A program made the translations under genes and the position numbers. Under the pieces are notes generated by a model. It was not told where the DNA came from. It worked only from the letters and a program-made list of their open reading frames with translations, and made no database searches. A stretch of DNA of 64,000 nt from Brachycybe producta. Lineage: Eukaryota > Arthropoda > Diplopoda > Playtdesmida > Andrognathidae. Numbering within the stretch: the first letter of the stretch is position 1; each line of letters opens with the position of its first letter. Location: NCBI GenBank assembly GCA_036925085.1, contig JAUPFP010000010.1:4129568-4193567 (forward strand), written 5' to 3'. This document shows, in pieces, positions 20,367 to 32,293 of this stretch.

Positions 20367-20903
20367 TATAGGCCTACTTTCGTTTTTGGAAATTTAAAAT
20401 GGCGTCGTTTGGTCACTCAGGAAAAGTCACTTCATTTTTAATTTTTTTGTGGTTTTAACAATTTAAGTTACAGCTTAATACCATGTTTCGTCTATTCAGA
20501 CAACCCCACAATCTACTGTGTTTTAATTTTTAAATAACAACGCCAGCAATAATAAAACAGCTTATGGTTACTTTATAAGCATACAACATTGCATATCATT
20601 TTTTTACATAATTACATAGAACGAGGTGTAAAGAACAAATTAATCGTCGGAACTAAATAAAAATTAATAGCAATAAATTAATGATACTGATCAGACGTTA
20701 GCTTCACCTTGGTATTAATTAGGATGAAATCATTTTTGGCTTGTTGTTGTTCTATTATATTAATAGCCTTGTGAATTTTCTACTAATTACGGGAAGCCAA
20801 TTAGATGCGTCACAAAAATAAAATGAAAGTAATTTTATCCAATCTAATAAGATTGCGTGTGTGTGTCATACTAAAATATAAATCCAGTATTAAAATTTAC
20901 TAT
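20367..20903. other. no recognisable gene
   Basis: AT-rich spacer without repeats shared in this window. Confidence 0.45.
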
Positions 20904-21032
20904 TAAGAGGCTACGTCACAAAATTACTTCGAAAAATCTCCGCAAAGAGCGCCAGCATCGTTTTTCTACTGAGCCCATACACCCAATGTTAAAGTAAAAA
21001 TGTTAATTAATTAAAATACACAGTCACGGCAA
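20904..21032. repeat. family D left-arm fragment
   Basis: TTAAGAGGCTACGTCAC, AAAATCTCCGCAAAGAGCGC and ATACACAGTCACGGCAA match the left arm of the copy at 25615. Confidence 0.75.
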
Positions 21033-21930
21033 TGAGAGAATTGAGAGATCTCTGGGAGAATTCTTTCTGAATTATTCACGATTCTTGACACTTTTTGATC
21101 GATTTTCGAAAAGGAATTTCTAAAATTAGAAGTTTAAGTTTTAAAAACACAAAATTCAGAGTTTCTGACGATTAGCGACAGATAATAATTTAGAAAATAT
21201 ACCCCGAAATTATTTGATAATTCCAAAAATTTAGTTCCAAAAAAAGGTAATGCTTTGGGACCAGGGTTAATCATTGGTCGGTTTCACCTATGGTTGAGCC
21301 CTGGTTGACAGTGGCTCCTAAGGACCAAAAAAATAAAACTGGCTGGCACTCAAGGAAACCTCGAGAGTGGAAGTCTGTTTATGAATGAATGAGTTCGAGA
21401 TAGTGTTACTATGTTTGAGAAGTTTTAGTTTTAAGTTCGTTTTCGACACTTTCAAGTGTCAAAGTTACTTCAATGTTTGATCACATTTTGTAAAGTCGGT
21501 TTACGTATCAAGTGCTGCATTTAGTGTATAATCAGAGAATATAAAAAGTATATTTTAACCGGCGTTGTCAGTTATTTCTACTTTCGGGGAGGTTCAAGAG
21601 ATCGTCAATATCTATCCCTTTCAATAAGTATTTCAACCCCAAGGACTGAAAAGTCATGCACCAAAACAAAAAAAGAACCTGATTCTATTTTCCAAACGAA
21701 GGTCCAGGCATATTACAGGAGACTGTAGTTAAATGTCAGAGCCACACAACAACAGCAAACATGGCTGGCAGAAGTCCAGTCATGTCACATATGTTCAGTT
21801 CTTACCTATCCATACAGAAAGTAAAACCAAACTATTGACTGGAACCTGATGGGTCCCATCAGGAACCCTGATGGTCATGGTAACGATGATGACAGTCTGG
21901 CAAAGGGGATAAGGGGACATATTGAGTAGG
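21033..21930. other. no gene assigned
   Basis: Moderately GC sequence with no open frame of note. The stretch 21370-21600 (TATAAAAAGTATATTTTAAC, then CGGCGTTGTCAG) vaguely recalls an LTR but has no paired copy. Confidence 0.4.
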
Positions 21931-22210
21931 CTTGCCACCTGTGGAGGACAGTCCTCCTGCCGGGTTTATCCTCCTCGAACGTATTTATGTTTTTATACAA
22001 ATTATTGTGTGGAGGACATGTTTGCCTTCGTGGAGGACGGTCCCGGTCGAAGGACAGTCCTTTGGCCGGGGTTATCCTCCTCGAACGTATTTATGTTTTT
22101 ATACAATTTATTGTGTGGAGGATTGTTTGCCTTCGTGGAGGACGGTCCTGGCCAGAGGACATTTCCTTCAAATAGAGGACTGTCTTCGAAAAAGGAGGAA
22201 AGGTGGCAAG
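21931..22210. mobile_element. family G TIR element with internal duplication
   Basis: It starts CTTGCCACCTGTGGAGGA and ends GAGGAAAGGTGGCAAG. The middle holds two similar units of about 110 bp, each with GTGGAGGAC, TCCTCCTCGAACGTATTTAT and GTTTTTATACAA. Open frames across it come from this repeat. A second copy (32851-33145) carries a single unit and is interrupted by MITE A. Confidence 0.75.
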
Positions 22211-22345
22211 AATAATATTGGGGGTCTATAATGTAAATAAATATGTTAAGAACCCCTGATGTAGTGGCCCATCTCTAAGAGAACCGTAGCTTAAGAGCTC
22301 CAGAGTTTGCATAGACTTGAGTCTCTAACTAGGCTCTTTCGTGCT

Positions 22346-22475
22346 CTTGTGTGGTTCGACGTTGAAAAGGGCGGAGCATGTGCCGTCAGACTACATAACC
22401 AACCAATTAGAAGTTGCGTTCCTCATAAAAAAGGGCGGAACCAACTTCTGTTCCACCCGTTTTCTCATTGCCTGT
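22346..22475. mobile_element. MITE family A, left arm missing
   Basis: It begins in the centre (TTGTGTGGTTCGACGTTGAA) and continues through the right arm to TCATTGCCTGT. Confidence 0.8.
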
Positions 22476-22941
22476 CTGTAGGCTACCAAAAAAATGTGTT
22501 CGCTTTAAAAAAAAATTCGTACAAGAACGTCAAATGGATTTGGTGTACTTTTTTAAATCTGCTCCTTTAAAAAATTATTGTATGCCAATAGATTAGCAGT
22601 TCTCTTCCTGTTGTCTTTTTTTTTTAAGTGTTCTCAACGTCTATTCATCCCGTATGCCACAACCGTAAAAATCAACGTGTATGTTATCCCCTGCAGCAAG
22701 TTGTTTACCAGAAAGTGTTCTTATAGGTATGTCTTGTAGGAAGAAGAAAAAAAAGTGGTTGTTAACGTAGGTGGGAGAGGTAAGAAAGCCATTCCATCAC
22801 CAAATATTTATAACCTTTCTCAAGGTCGTTACACAAGGAAAAACAATAAACAGGTATTATAGTTGAGCTATTATTACACGCATAAAAATAAAAACGGATA
22901 TATTGACTGTTGAGCCTTGTTGAGGCGGCAAAGAGGTGTAA
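22476..22941. other. no recognisable gene
   Basis: AT-rich spacer with poly-A and poly-T runs. Confidence 0.45.
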
Positions 22942-23581
22942 AGCCCCTATTACACTAGCAACTTTTGATGCAAATCAACTTGCAATGCAACTTGTGATGT
23001 GACTTGCAACTAGAATTTTGTAACAAACTTCTATATCACACTATGCAAACCTAGTTCCCAATCAAGTTTTCAAAACTTCGTTTATGTCAAGGGGCCGACA
23101 CATCGGGGGTGTTTCTCGTACGGTATCGGAAGCCATTTTACTTTTAATCCGCGTTTTATTGAATTTTAAAATTTCAATTCTATTCTGGATATCCAGTAAA
23201 ATGCAGCTAAAAAAATGACTTTCCATCCACACCATTCTGCTGTGAATCTTAGTGAAAATCGTACATGATTTTCTTCAATGTCTGCCCCCCTGGTTTGTGA
23301 TCAACTAACAGGAAGTTCATAAACAGGAAGTCATGAAACCGGGAATTCGTTCAATGTTACATATGTCACTTAGGCAAACGGCCTGATTGGTTGTTTGTCA
23401 GAAAGTTGACTTAAAAAGTCTCTCAAAGTTGAACCCGTTAAACTCGGTGAGACTAAGTCTCACACTAGTTAAAAATAAAGTTTTATCAAGTTGCATGTCA
23501 TATCTACACACTATAAACATTGAAGTTGCATGTCACATTGCACGTTTTCTTGCATCAAAAGTTGCTAGTGTCATAGCAGCT
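22942..23581. mobile_element. family C PIF/Harbinger-like element, complete
   Basis: Ends AGCCCCTATTACACTAGCAA and TTGCTAGTGTCATAGCAGCT are inverted repeats, with TAA on both sides (22939-22941, 23582-23584). The arms repeat GCAACTTG motifs. The 3-bp TWA duplication is the mark of PIF/Harbinger transposons; there is no transposase, so it is non-autonomous. Other copies: 29618-30961, 44132-45237, 51789-52401, 59962-60663, 60992-61264, 61267-61936. Confidence 0.85.
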
Positions 23582-23910
23582 TAAGGGAAGAATCACACAT
23601 GCTGAAAACCCAGCAGAAAATTGAACCAGAAATTTAAAAAAATTCAGAGTGCTTTTTTGTGCTCAAAGATATATGGGTAACGTGGCGCTTCTAGTAAACG
23701 TCTTAGAAAGTGAAATTCAGTGAGATTTTTTTTTCTTCAGCATGTGCGATTCATCTTAACCAAATTGTGCAGACCTAGCCTAGAATATTTGCACCATAAA
23801 CTCATATTTTTAGCCACATTAGACCTTCCATGCTGACAATCAAAATTGCATAATAATTATGCACTTGCAGAGCTGATATTCTCTGTTCGATTGGTTATAA
23901 TACTTACAGC

Positions 23911-25180
23911 CTCGTTTTCACGATGATATGTTTTCACTATAAGTTGCTGTCATGACAGCAACTATCGCGAGAACTATCATCGTGAAGCCTCGTTTTCATC
24001 GACGATAGTTCTATCGTGAGAGTAGCTGTCATGAAAGTTGCGATAGTTCACTCTCACGATAGCAACTGTCTACACGTCTTGAAGTAACGTGATAGTTCTG
24101 TCATGACAGTGTGACGTCTCCTTCATAGATATCACTGAGTCAACAACAGTGTTGCCTCCCTCCCTCCAGAAGCCAAATTTCACTACAAAGTGGATATTTC
24201 CCTACAAGCGGTCACACAACAATTATTACTATCGCGAGAGTACTATCAACTGCCTAGTCAAACGAGATAGTGTAATAGTGTTATCGCGACAGTGCGATAG
24301 TGACTATCATGTGGTTTTCTCGATAGTTCTCACGATAGTTGCTGCTCTCATGACAGCAACTATCGTGACAACTATCATCGTGAAAACGGGGCTTGAAGAC
24401 CACATGATAGTCACTATCACACTATTTCGTTTGACTAGATAGTTGAATAGTACTGTCGCAAATAGTAATAGTTGTTGAGCGACCGCTTGTAGGGAAATAT
24501 CCATTTTGTAGGAAAATTTGGCTGAGGGAGGGAGGGAGGCAACACTGTTGTTGACTCAGTGATATCTATGAAGTAGACGTCACACTGTAACCACAGAATA
24601 CGGAGACATACAGAAGGGAAACTGAGCAATTAACTTGTGACAGAATTTTTCTGCGCATGTGCAGCGCTGCCGCACATTGAAATGTATTACTTTCACATAC
24701 GCGGTAATACATCCCAAAATGGTGGCTATCAAGTAACTGCTTAAAAACGCCATTTTGAAATATATTACAACATACGCACTTTCACATACACAGTAATACA
24801 TTCCACAGTGGCGGCTATAAAGTAACCGGATAAAATAAGAGAACCTTTCAGTCCAAGGTCATGAAATTCTGTCACAGCAACTTCAAAGGCTCTGCACGAG
24901 AGTTTCCCTTCTGTACGTCTTCTTATTCTGTGCAGTAACGACAGAACTATCACGTTACTTCAATACATGTAGACAGTTGCTATCTTGTGAGAGTGAACTA
25001 TCGCAACTTTCATGACAGCTACTCTCACGATAGAACTATCGCCGTGAAAACGAGGCTTAACGACAGAACTATCAGGTTACTTCAATACATGTAGACTGTT
25101 GCTATCGTCAGAGTGAACTATCGCAACTTTCATGACAGCTACTCTCATGAAAGAACTATCGCCGTGAAAACGAGGCTTAA
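23911..25180. mobile_element. large nested foldback of CTATCG-rich arms (family E)
   Basis: AGCCTCGTTTTCATCGACGA at 23986 pairs with GTGAAAACGAGGCT ending at 25057 and again at 25177. Within it, 24104-24330 and 24373-24588 form long inverted arms (for example TGTTGCCTCCCTCCCTCC against GGGAGGGAGGCAACACTG). Smaller perfect palindromes such as AGTTGCTGTCATGACAGCAA occur at 23942. The right terminal 120 bp is duplicated in tandem (24941-25060, 25061-25180). An unrelated palindromic element is nested at 24592-24932. Confidence 0.8.
24592..24932. mobile_element. inverted-repeat element with 7-bp target duplication, copy 1
   Basis: Left end CACAGAATACGGAGACATAC pairs with the complement of GTCTTCTTATTCTGTG; CAGAAGGGAAAC occurs in both arms. 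CTGTAAC and CAGTAAC (one mismatch) flank it. A relative is at 55006-55267, also with 7-bp flanks. Confidence 0.7.
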
Positions 25181-25614
25181 GACATTGTATCACTCGTATT
25201 CACATCACTAGAATTCTGTATGATACACACACACAGCAAAATCAGTGGGGAAATTAACCTTTTACGACATTATTTCTCTCTAAAAAGCAACCTATAATTG
25301 TTTCGATGATGTCACAAAAAGAGCAATTGAATGTCATGGGAATTTTCCTGCTCGTTAGTGGTAATAATCCTCACTGATATGGATAAGAAACGCGATAAGA
25401 TTCCATATATAAATATATGAATAAAAAAAATACGTAAACATTCAATGCAATTTTAGCAACAACTCTAGCATACTAAAATTATACAAGCAATGGACGCTTG
25501 AAAAACTTTCTAGTATTTTTATTTCAGCTCTAAATATCGATAATTAACAAGAGTCCATTTTTAATACAGTAGGCCTACATGAAAATGAAATATTTCTGAA
25601 AGAAGAAAATTTTC
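25181..25614. other. no recognisable gene
   Basis: AT-rich spacer without recognised repeats. Confidence 0.45.
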
Positions 25615-26408
25615 TTAAGAGGCTACATACACATCACAAAATTACTTTGAAAAATCTCCGCAAAGAGCGCTAGCATCGTTTTTCTATTGAACCCGTAGAC
25701 TCAAAGTTAAAGAAAAAATGTTAATTTTTAAAATACACAGTCGCGGCGGCAATATGTTTATTTTTCATATTTAAAGTTGTCCAATTTTGATGCTTCAAAG
25801 TGCAATGTGCATCTTAATTATATGCGGATCGAGTGATAGAATGAGAAAAAAAAATTGGTAAGTGCGGTTACATTTTTAAAAACTATTTCAAAATCGCGAA
25901 TTTCTAACTAATGTGCTAAACTTCATTGAGTACGCCCAAGTAAGAAAAAAAAATCCATTAAAATTGCTCGTAAAATACGTAAAAATATTAAAAAAAAAAC
26001 AGAAAAGATCAGCACGTGCGGCAATGTGCTGCTCTTTTAAACTGATTTTTAAGTATTTTTACGAGCAATTTAATGGATGTTTTTTTGCTTATGAGCGCGC
26101 ACTCAATGACATAAAGAGTTAGAAATTCGCGATTTTGAAATAGTTTTTAAAAATATAACCGCACTTATCATTTTTTTGTCATTCTATCACTCGATCAGCA
26201 TATATTTAAGGTGCACAGCTGCACATTGCACTTTGAAAAACTTAATATTGTACAGTTTTAAATATGAAAATTAAACATACTGCCGCGACTGTGTATTTTA
26301 AAAATTAACATTTTTCCTTTAACATTGGGGCTACGGGTTCAATAGAAAAACGATGCTAGCGTTCTTCACAGAGATTTTTCGAAGTAATTTTGCGATGTAG
26401 CCTCTTAA
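25615..26408. mobile_element. family D palindromic element, full copy, TTAA flanks
   Basis: Ends TTAAGAGGCTAC and GTAGCCTCTTAA, with both arms (about 370 bp) mirroring each other around 26000: CTCCGCAAAGAGCGCTAGC, ATACACAGTCGCGG, GATCGAGTGATAGAATGA and AAATCGCGAATTTCTAAC each recur inverted. The TTAA on both sides fits piggyBac- or Kolobok-type insertion; it is non-coding. Confidence 0.85.
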
Positions 26409-26572
26409 ACAGTGGTTTAAACTACAGGTTCACAAAAATATGCCAACCATGCCTTCAATGTTGGTTATTTTGTAAGTGCGCATTCATGGAATTGTTATCG
26501 ATTTTGGCTAATTTTGTGTATTTTGTACTAATTGGACATAGGTGGCCATTGATCAGGGGTCATAATTATATA

Positions 26573-26776
26573 CAGGCATTTAGAAATCGGGACGAACACA
26601 AGTTGGCTCGGCCCTTTTTATGACGACCGGAAACTTCTAATTGGTTTGTTGTGTGGTTCGACGTTGAAAAGGGCGGAGCATGTGACGTCAGACTACATAA
26701 TCAACCAATTAAAACTTCCAGTCGTCATAAAAAGGGCAGAGCCAACTTGTGTTCGTCCCGATTTCTAAATGCCTGT
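26573..26776. mobile_element. MITE family A, complete copy
   Basis: CAGGCATTTAGAAATCGGG to CGATTTCTAAATGCCTGT with intact centre. GTCATAA occurs on both sides, but five extra bases (ATATA) separate it from the left end. Confidence 0.85.
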
Positions 26777-27190
26777 GTCATAAATAGTTCTAATGGCTCA
26801 ACTGAAAAATAGATTTAAAGCTTCAAACATGTTTTTTATTGTTGTACAAGCATATTTATAGAAAGTGTTTGTTTTGGTGATTTGTGTGTGGACTCTAGAA
26901 TATCATAAATCTTAACAAATCACTATACTATCACTAAACAAAATTTCTTGTTTTCAATGTTGAGAACTTTTACCAAGTATGATCAAATTGATAATAAAAT
27001 TTGTGCTGATCAATGAACAACTCATACAAGGGTCACTAAAAACGTCTCTTCCTATCTTGGATAATGTAGGCCTATCTTCTCTAATATCATAATTTGCTAA
27101 GTGCTGACTCTCTATTTCTCCCCCTCCCTCCCTTTGTGCACGAAAGTTCTCAAAAACTCTAGAATCGTGAAAATTAACCAGTATACAATA
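26777..27190. other. no recognisable gene
   Basis: AT-rich spacer. Confidence 0.45.
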
Positions 27191-27395
27191 CAGGTATTTA
27201 GAAATCAGGACGAATACAAGTTGGATCCGCCCTTTTTATGACGACCGGCAACTTCTAATTGGTTTGTTGTGTGGTTCGACGTTGAAAAGGGCGGAGCATG
27301 TGACGTCAGACTACATAACCAACCAATTAGAAGTTCCCGGGCGTCATAAAAAGGGCGGAGGCAACTTGCATTCGTCCCGATTTCTAAATGCCTGT
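27191..27395. mobile_element. MITE family A, complete copy
   Basis: CAGGTATTTAGAAATCAGG to CGATTTCTAAATGCCTGT, centre with TGACGTCA. No target duplication is readable. Confidence 0.85.
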
Positions 27396-27516
27396 CATTG
27401 GCAACACTCAGTTTTGGCACAAAATGCTCCGTAGGAAAAGCTTCAGTTGATTTATCTCTGTATATTTATGTTGTATAAAATCCTCTGCAAGAAAGTTCCA
27501 TTGTCTTACCACCTTA

Positions 27517-27929
27517 AGCCAGGGTTTACACGCTACGACTTAACGTACGTTTTTATGGGATTCGACAAATCGTATCGAGTAAAACGGAAACAAATAATAC
27601 GTTCTATCGGATTGGAATGAAATCAAAGATTGGATCCGCAGTGGAACAAGCCAGGCATCATTTTCCGCGAAGTCGAACGATATGTCGTAGCATGTAAACA
27701 ACAAGGGCAACTTCGCGTCCGTTTTGGGTGGCTACCCTCAGTTCACTTCATTGTCACAACCCGTGAGCATCTAATTTGTTTTTGAATTTTTTATGAAGCA
27801 AAAAGTTCGAACCGACGGAAATCGGATGAAAAGACGAAGGTTAAAACGAAACGTGTAGACACACTATATAACGTACGTTTTGTCGCTATCTATAAAACGT
27901 ACGATAAGTCCTAGCGTGTAAACCCGGCT
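27517..27929. mobile_element. PIF/Harbinger-like TIR element with TTA duplication
   Basis: The element starts AGCCAGGGTTTACACGCTAC and ends TAGCGTGTAAACCCGGCT. TTA is on both sides (27514-27516, 27930-27932). The start AGCC followed by TTTACAC resembles families C and the element at 29941. The interior has no open frame. Confidence 0.8.
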
Positions 27930-28054
27930 TTAGGAACAACCGACCAGTAATACGAATCGGCTGATGCAAAAATCTCTAATTTTGTTACGAGTGGTCATCC
28001 GCACTCGTCCCTACCCAAAGTAATGCCATGCAAAGTAGTTAAGATTAGAATTTC

Positions 28055-28975
28055 GCACCTCGGCGAGAAGAGTGGCACAACTAAAAAAAAAACTTTTGCG
28101 GGAAAATGAGTTTAAAGCTGCATTTCTCCTATATGAATCCATTGATGGGGACCCAGATAAACGGATATTTTGAATAGTCAAAACAGGTTTTGCACTTGAA
28201 AAGCTCAGCAAAATAAGCCACGAATCTTCTCTTAAGAGCAGACGACAACGAGACAAATGAGTGTTATTATATGGTGTTACTAAAACTGCAAGAAATCGCC
28301 TCACAATCGCTCAATAAAAATACAGTAAAGCGCAAAACGCAATACAAAATATTGTTCTTTACGTGCTAGATTTATATAATATTTGAAAAAAGGTCCTTTT
28401 ATTTTTAAACACGGTTCAAACTCGTTCGTTTTTTAACCCCATGTTAAATCCCACTGGATCAAAAACCGTCCCATAAACATTTGAAAAACTCTCGTTAAAA
28501 ACGATTTAGAACAATAACAAAATAATTAGCACATCCTTTCATGTATTGGCTTCACGGTGTTTCCTTTTTATAAATTATGAAAACGTCCTTCTATTTTTAA
28601 ATATTTAAAATCTTACGTTTTTTAACTCCATGTTAAGTCTCATAAGAACAAAAACCATCACCCAAACATTTGAAGAACTCTGATTAAAAACGACTTAGAA
28701 CAATCACATAATAAATAGCACGTGCATTAATCTATTGGCTTCAGGATGTTTTCTTTTTGTAAGCTTAACACGCGAAATAATTTTTCTATTAATTATTATG
28801 TGACTTGAAACCTGGAAAAAAAAACGTTAAAAAACCGATTTCAATCAAAAACGATCGCAGCGCCTACATTCGGAGAAATTTTGAACTAAACACTGTATCT
28901 AGGCTCTTAACTTTGAAACTCATTTTCCTAAAAAAAAAGTGCTTTTTTGAGTTGTGCCACAGTTGTGCAACCAAG
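28055..28975. mobile_element. MITE family F, copy 2, interrupted at 28238-28908
   Basis: The left part (28055-28237, CACCTCGGCGAGAAGAG to GCCACGAATCTTCTCTTA) and right part (28909-28975, CTCTTAACTTTGAAACTCAT to GAGTTGTGCCACA) join into one family F element. CTCTTA occurs at both junctions. Confidence 0.7.
28238..28908. repeat. insert with 188-bp tandem duplication
   Basis: Two diverged units follow one another (from about 28390 and 28578), each with GTCCTT-TATTTTTAAA, CCCATGTTAA, CAAAAACC and TAGCAC blocks. A third fragment of the same unit is at 33640-33712. Function unknown. Confidence 0.55.
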
Positions 28976-29617
28976 CTCCAAAAGCATTTACTTTTGTCAA
29001 ACTCATTAATCCCATACTCATTGCTGTGCATCGAAAATAAAGCAATATTTAGTGACTGTTAATTTGTTTAAATTCCGTAGGTAGGCCTACAACGTATTTC
29101 AATTTTATGGAAAAAAAAAGGAATACAGAGCAAAACTTTTCGAATGACCCTTGCAAGCTAAGGGTTTGTTGTTTTTTTAAAAAGAGAATATCTGAGGGGG
29201 GAAATGCATTGTTGTTAAAAAAAATAAAAAAGAGGGATAAGTGGGCGCCGGCGTCCTTTAAAACCGGATGTTAGGGTGACACACCTGAGCTAAATGTAGG
29301 CACACAGGTGTGCCCACCTGGAGGAAGTCCCAATCATTAGGCTTAGAAACCATAGTTTCGTCTCCCTTGGTAGGTGGACCATGGTACAAGGGAGGAAAGA
29401 CACTCACTTTTTCAACAAATAATTACAACTCAAAGATTTAAGATTAATCATAATAAAAGATAGAGCAAGTTTTCACTAGCTGTAAATATATTCTTTATCG
29501 TTGACTTTTTAGTAGATCGATGCGAATTGGACAGAGTTATTTTCTTTACAAACTTAAATTCTGTAATGCAAAAAAAAAAGAAAAGAAACTAAGCTAAAAA
29601 AACAAGTCTGTATCTAA
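28976..29617. other. no gene
   Basis: AT-rich. A small hairpin GGCACAC-AG-GTGTGCC lies near 29302. Confidence 0.45.
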
Positions 29618-30961
29618 AGCCCCTATCACACTAGCAACCTGAGCAACCTCCAATGCTGCAATTCAACTTGCAATGCAACCTGTGATGTGACTTGCAACTA
29701 GAACTTTGTAATCAACTTCTCTATCACACTATGCAACCTAGTTCCCAATCAAGTTTTCAAAACTTCGTTTTATGTCAAGGGGCCGACATTCGGGTGAATC
29801 TAGTACGGTATCGGAAGCCATCTTACGTTTAATCCGCGTTTTACTGAATTTTAAAATTTCAATTCTATTCTGGATGTCCAGCAAAATGCAGCTAAACAAG
29901 TAAAATGACTTTCCATCCAAACGATCTGCTGTGAATCTTAAGCCTAGTACACACCGAATTCTTTGTTGCAATACATTGTTGCGGAGCTGCTCCGATTCAA
30001 TGTTGCTGGGCAGAATCGCAACTGACGCGATTCAGACCCGCAACATTGTTTCGTATCCACACCTACACTCAGTTTCTCTTCATCCTTCTGGCTTTCACCA
30101 TGTAAATATCACCAGTTGAAGTGGCCCTTGCAATATGGGCCTACACGGTGATTCATAAAGAGGGGCAAATAAAGTAGAAACGGTGGTGGGCACATAAGCT
30201 CTTCTCAGCTGAGAGCACATTTGGTTTAATCCTTTTTGGACACCCTGAAATTGGAAGATGGGGCAGGATTTCTAAATTCCATTTCTTTTATTTGCCTTTG
30301 TAGTCAGAAGACCATAACTCCCCACAATCACAATTTATACAAAATGGTCATCGGTTTAAAAATAAGATATGGATCACTGAAAACATACTCAAAGTACTCA
30401 GTTTGCTTTTAATTAATAAAGCCGTCTTTAATAATTAAAAGCAAATTGAGCCCTTTGAGTATTTGTTCATGTTTCAAAAGACGTCCACACTAGGAAATGT
30501 TTCGCAACAATGTTGAAATGTTTCCCATTTCGATGGGACTCAAAAAACATGAATCTGAGCTGACGCGATTCAGCCCCGAAACATTTCAACATTGTTGCGG
30601 GACAGAATCGCAATAAACGCGATTCAACCCCGCAACAATGTATCACAACAAAGAATCTTGGTGTGTACTACCCTTTAGTGAAAATCGTACATGATTTTCT
30701 TCAATGTCTGCCCCTTGGTTTGTGTCAATGTTACATATGTTATTTCCAGCAAACGGCCTGATTGGTAGTTTGTCAGAAAGTTTACTTGAAAAGTCTCTCA
30801 AAGTTGAACCTGTTCAACTCGGTGAGACTGAGTTTGACACTAGTTGAAAGGAAAATTTTTTTTTATCAAGTTGCATGTCATATTTGCACACTATAAACAT
30901 TGGAGTTGCATGTCACATTGCACGTTTTATTGCAACAAAACTTGCTAGTGTGATAGGGGCT
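29618..30961. mobile_element. family C element, interrupted at 29941-30674
   Basis: AGCCCCTATCACACTAGCAA to TTGCTAGTGTGATAGGGGCT. TAA on the left and TAC on the right are a worn TWA duplication. The central GAATCTTAGTGAAAATCG seen in other copies is split by another TIR element. Confidence 0.85.
29941..30674. mobile_element. TIR element nested in family C, TTA duplication
   Basis: Starts AGCCTAGTACACACCGAATT with TCTTTGTTGCAATACATTG; the right end (GAATCTTGGTGTGTACTACC plus CT) is the inverse. TTA is at 29938-29940 and 30675-30677, and unoccupied family C copies show the single TTA. CGCAACAATGT-type motifs repeat within both arms. A further 36-bp-class hairpin (TTTGCTTTTAATTA against TAATTAAAAGCAAATT) lies near 30405-30450. 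Confidence 0.85.
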
Positions 30962-30964
30962 TAC

Positions 30965-31286
30965 CATGATGAGTTCAGGTTTCACATTGCGTGCTAAAAA
31001 GTTTACAGAAACTTCTGACATTGCCCGAAATTTGACCAATTTACTATCGTATAATTATTACTGCAAATGAAATAACCCCCCCCCCCCCCCCCCCCCGCTT
31101 TCTTATTAAGCTCATTTCTTTTCTCTCTAAATTTCTAATGAAAGGTTCACGGCATTTTCTCACAAACTAATCAAATAAAGCTGAATTCCAATTTCATTTT
31201 TTTTTCTCGTTACTTTTTCTCGTTACTTTTTCTGTTTCATTTTCACACACGAAAGCGGTTATTATTTATATTACTACGTTATTTAA

Positions 31287-31322
<36 letters not shown>
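30965..31322. repeat. spacer with poly-C tract and TTA microsatellite
   Basis: A run of 21 C at 31076-31096 and a (TTA)n array at about 31282-31322 that abuts the first Helitron-like copy. Confidence 0.7.
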
Positions 31323-31323
<1 letters not shown>

Positions 31324-31879
31324 TAGTGGGGTAACCCGTCATAAATGACGGGAGCAAAATTCACAGGCAATTGTGCCCAACATTAGAATTTCTTTTCCTC
31401 CGCCCTTTTATGACGTCAGACCAAGTAACAAACCCAATTAGAAATTGATGACGTTCATAAAAGGGCTGAGCAAAAGAAATTCTAATGGCACAATTGCCTG
31501 TGATAAACTGTAGTTTAATTTTGCTACTATTATCCCCTCCCGTTTTTATATTTGAAAAAGAAAATGAGTTTTTCATTTTCTCTGGTGTGCGCATGCGCGT
31601 CGTTTGTTCCTTTTTTGCTCCTTTCATTTCAATTTCAGTCACCCCCTCCCACTTTCCCCCCTTCTACACTTTACAACCTTTTCCCCTCTCCAATTTAATA
31701 TCATGGGGTTCTTGGATGGGGAGTGTGCAACATATACTGTAGTTGACCTTGAGAAAAGCAGTTTATTCATTCATTTAAATTAATATAAATTCCGACGTGC
31801 TTCAAGGTTTTTGTCCTTGTTTGTACAGCGGTAATCACACACACACACACACACATATTACCTGGCTTAATGTATATAA
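31323..31879 (-). mobile_element. Helitron-like element, array copy 1 (long form)
   Basis: On the minus strand the 3' end is hairpin CCCGTCATTTATGACGGG, TTACCCCA, CTAG. Inside are palindrome B (31364-31500) and the common body, ending in a CA microsatellite. A stem-loop just upstream of CTRR is the recognised Helitron terminus. There is no Rep/helicase, so the copy is non-autonomous. Confidence 0.7.
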
Positions 31880-32281
31880 CTAGTGGGGTAACCCGTCATA
31901 AATGACGGGAGCAAAATTCACAGGCAATTGTGCGCATGCGAGTCGTTTTTTCCTTTTTTTATTCCTTTCATTTCAATTTCAGTCACCCCCTCCCACTTCT
32001 CTCTCTCTCCCCTTCTACATTTTCCAACCTTTTCCCCTCACCCCCTCCCACTTTTCTTTTTCTCCCCTTCTACACTTTCCAACCTTTTCCCCTCACTCCC
32101 TCCCATTTTTCTCTCTCTCCCCCTTCTACACTTTTCAAAGGAAGAGTTCAACATATAGAGAAAAAAAACATTTGAGAAAAAAAAAACGGTTCATTTATTC
32201 AAATTTATATAAATTCCGACGTGTGCTTTAATGGTTTATGTTACTCCACACACACACACACAAACACACAGACCGGGGATA
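31880..32281 (-). mobile_element. Helitron-like element, array copy 2 (short form)
   Basis: Same CTAG-hairpin end, directly followed by CACAGGCAATTGTGCGCATG with palindrome B missing. CCCCTTCTACA-type pyrimidine blocks are repeated three times. The 5' end reads TCCCCGGTCTGTGTG on the minus strand, and then the next copy begins. Confidence 0.7.
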
Positions 32282-32293
32282 TTATATATATAA

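Noticed and set aside
21922-22231. Three overlapping frames of 62-99 codons
   Set aside because: They lie in the duplicated family G element, shift between frames and have no protein match.
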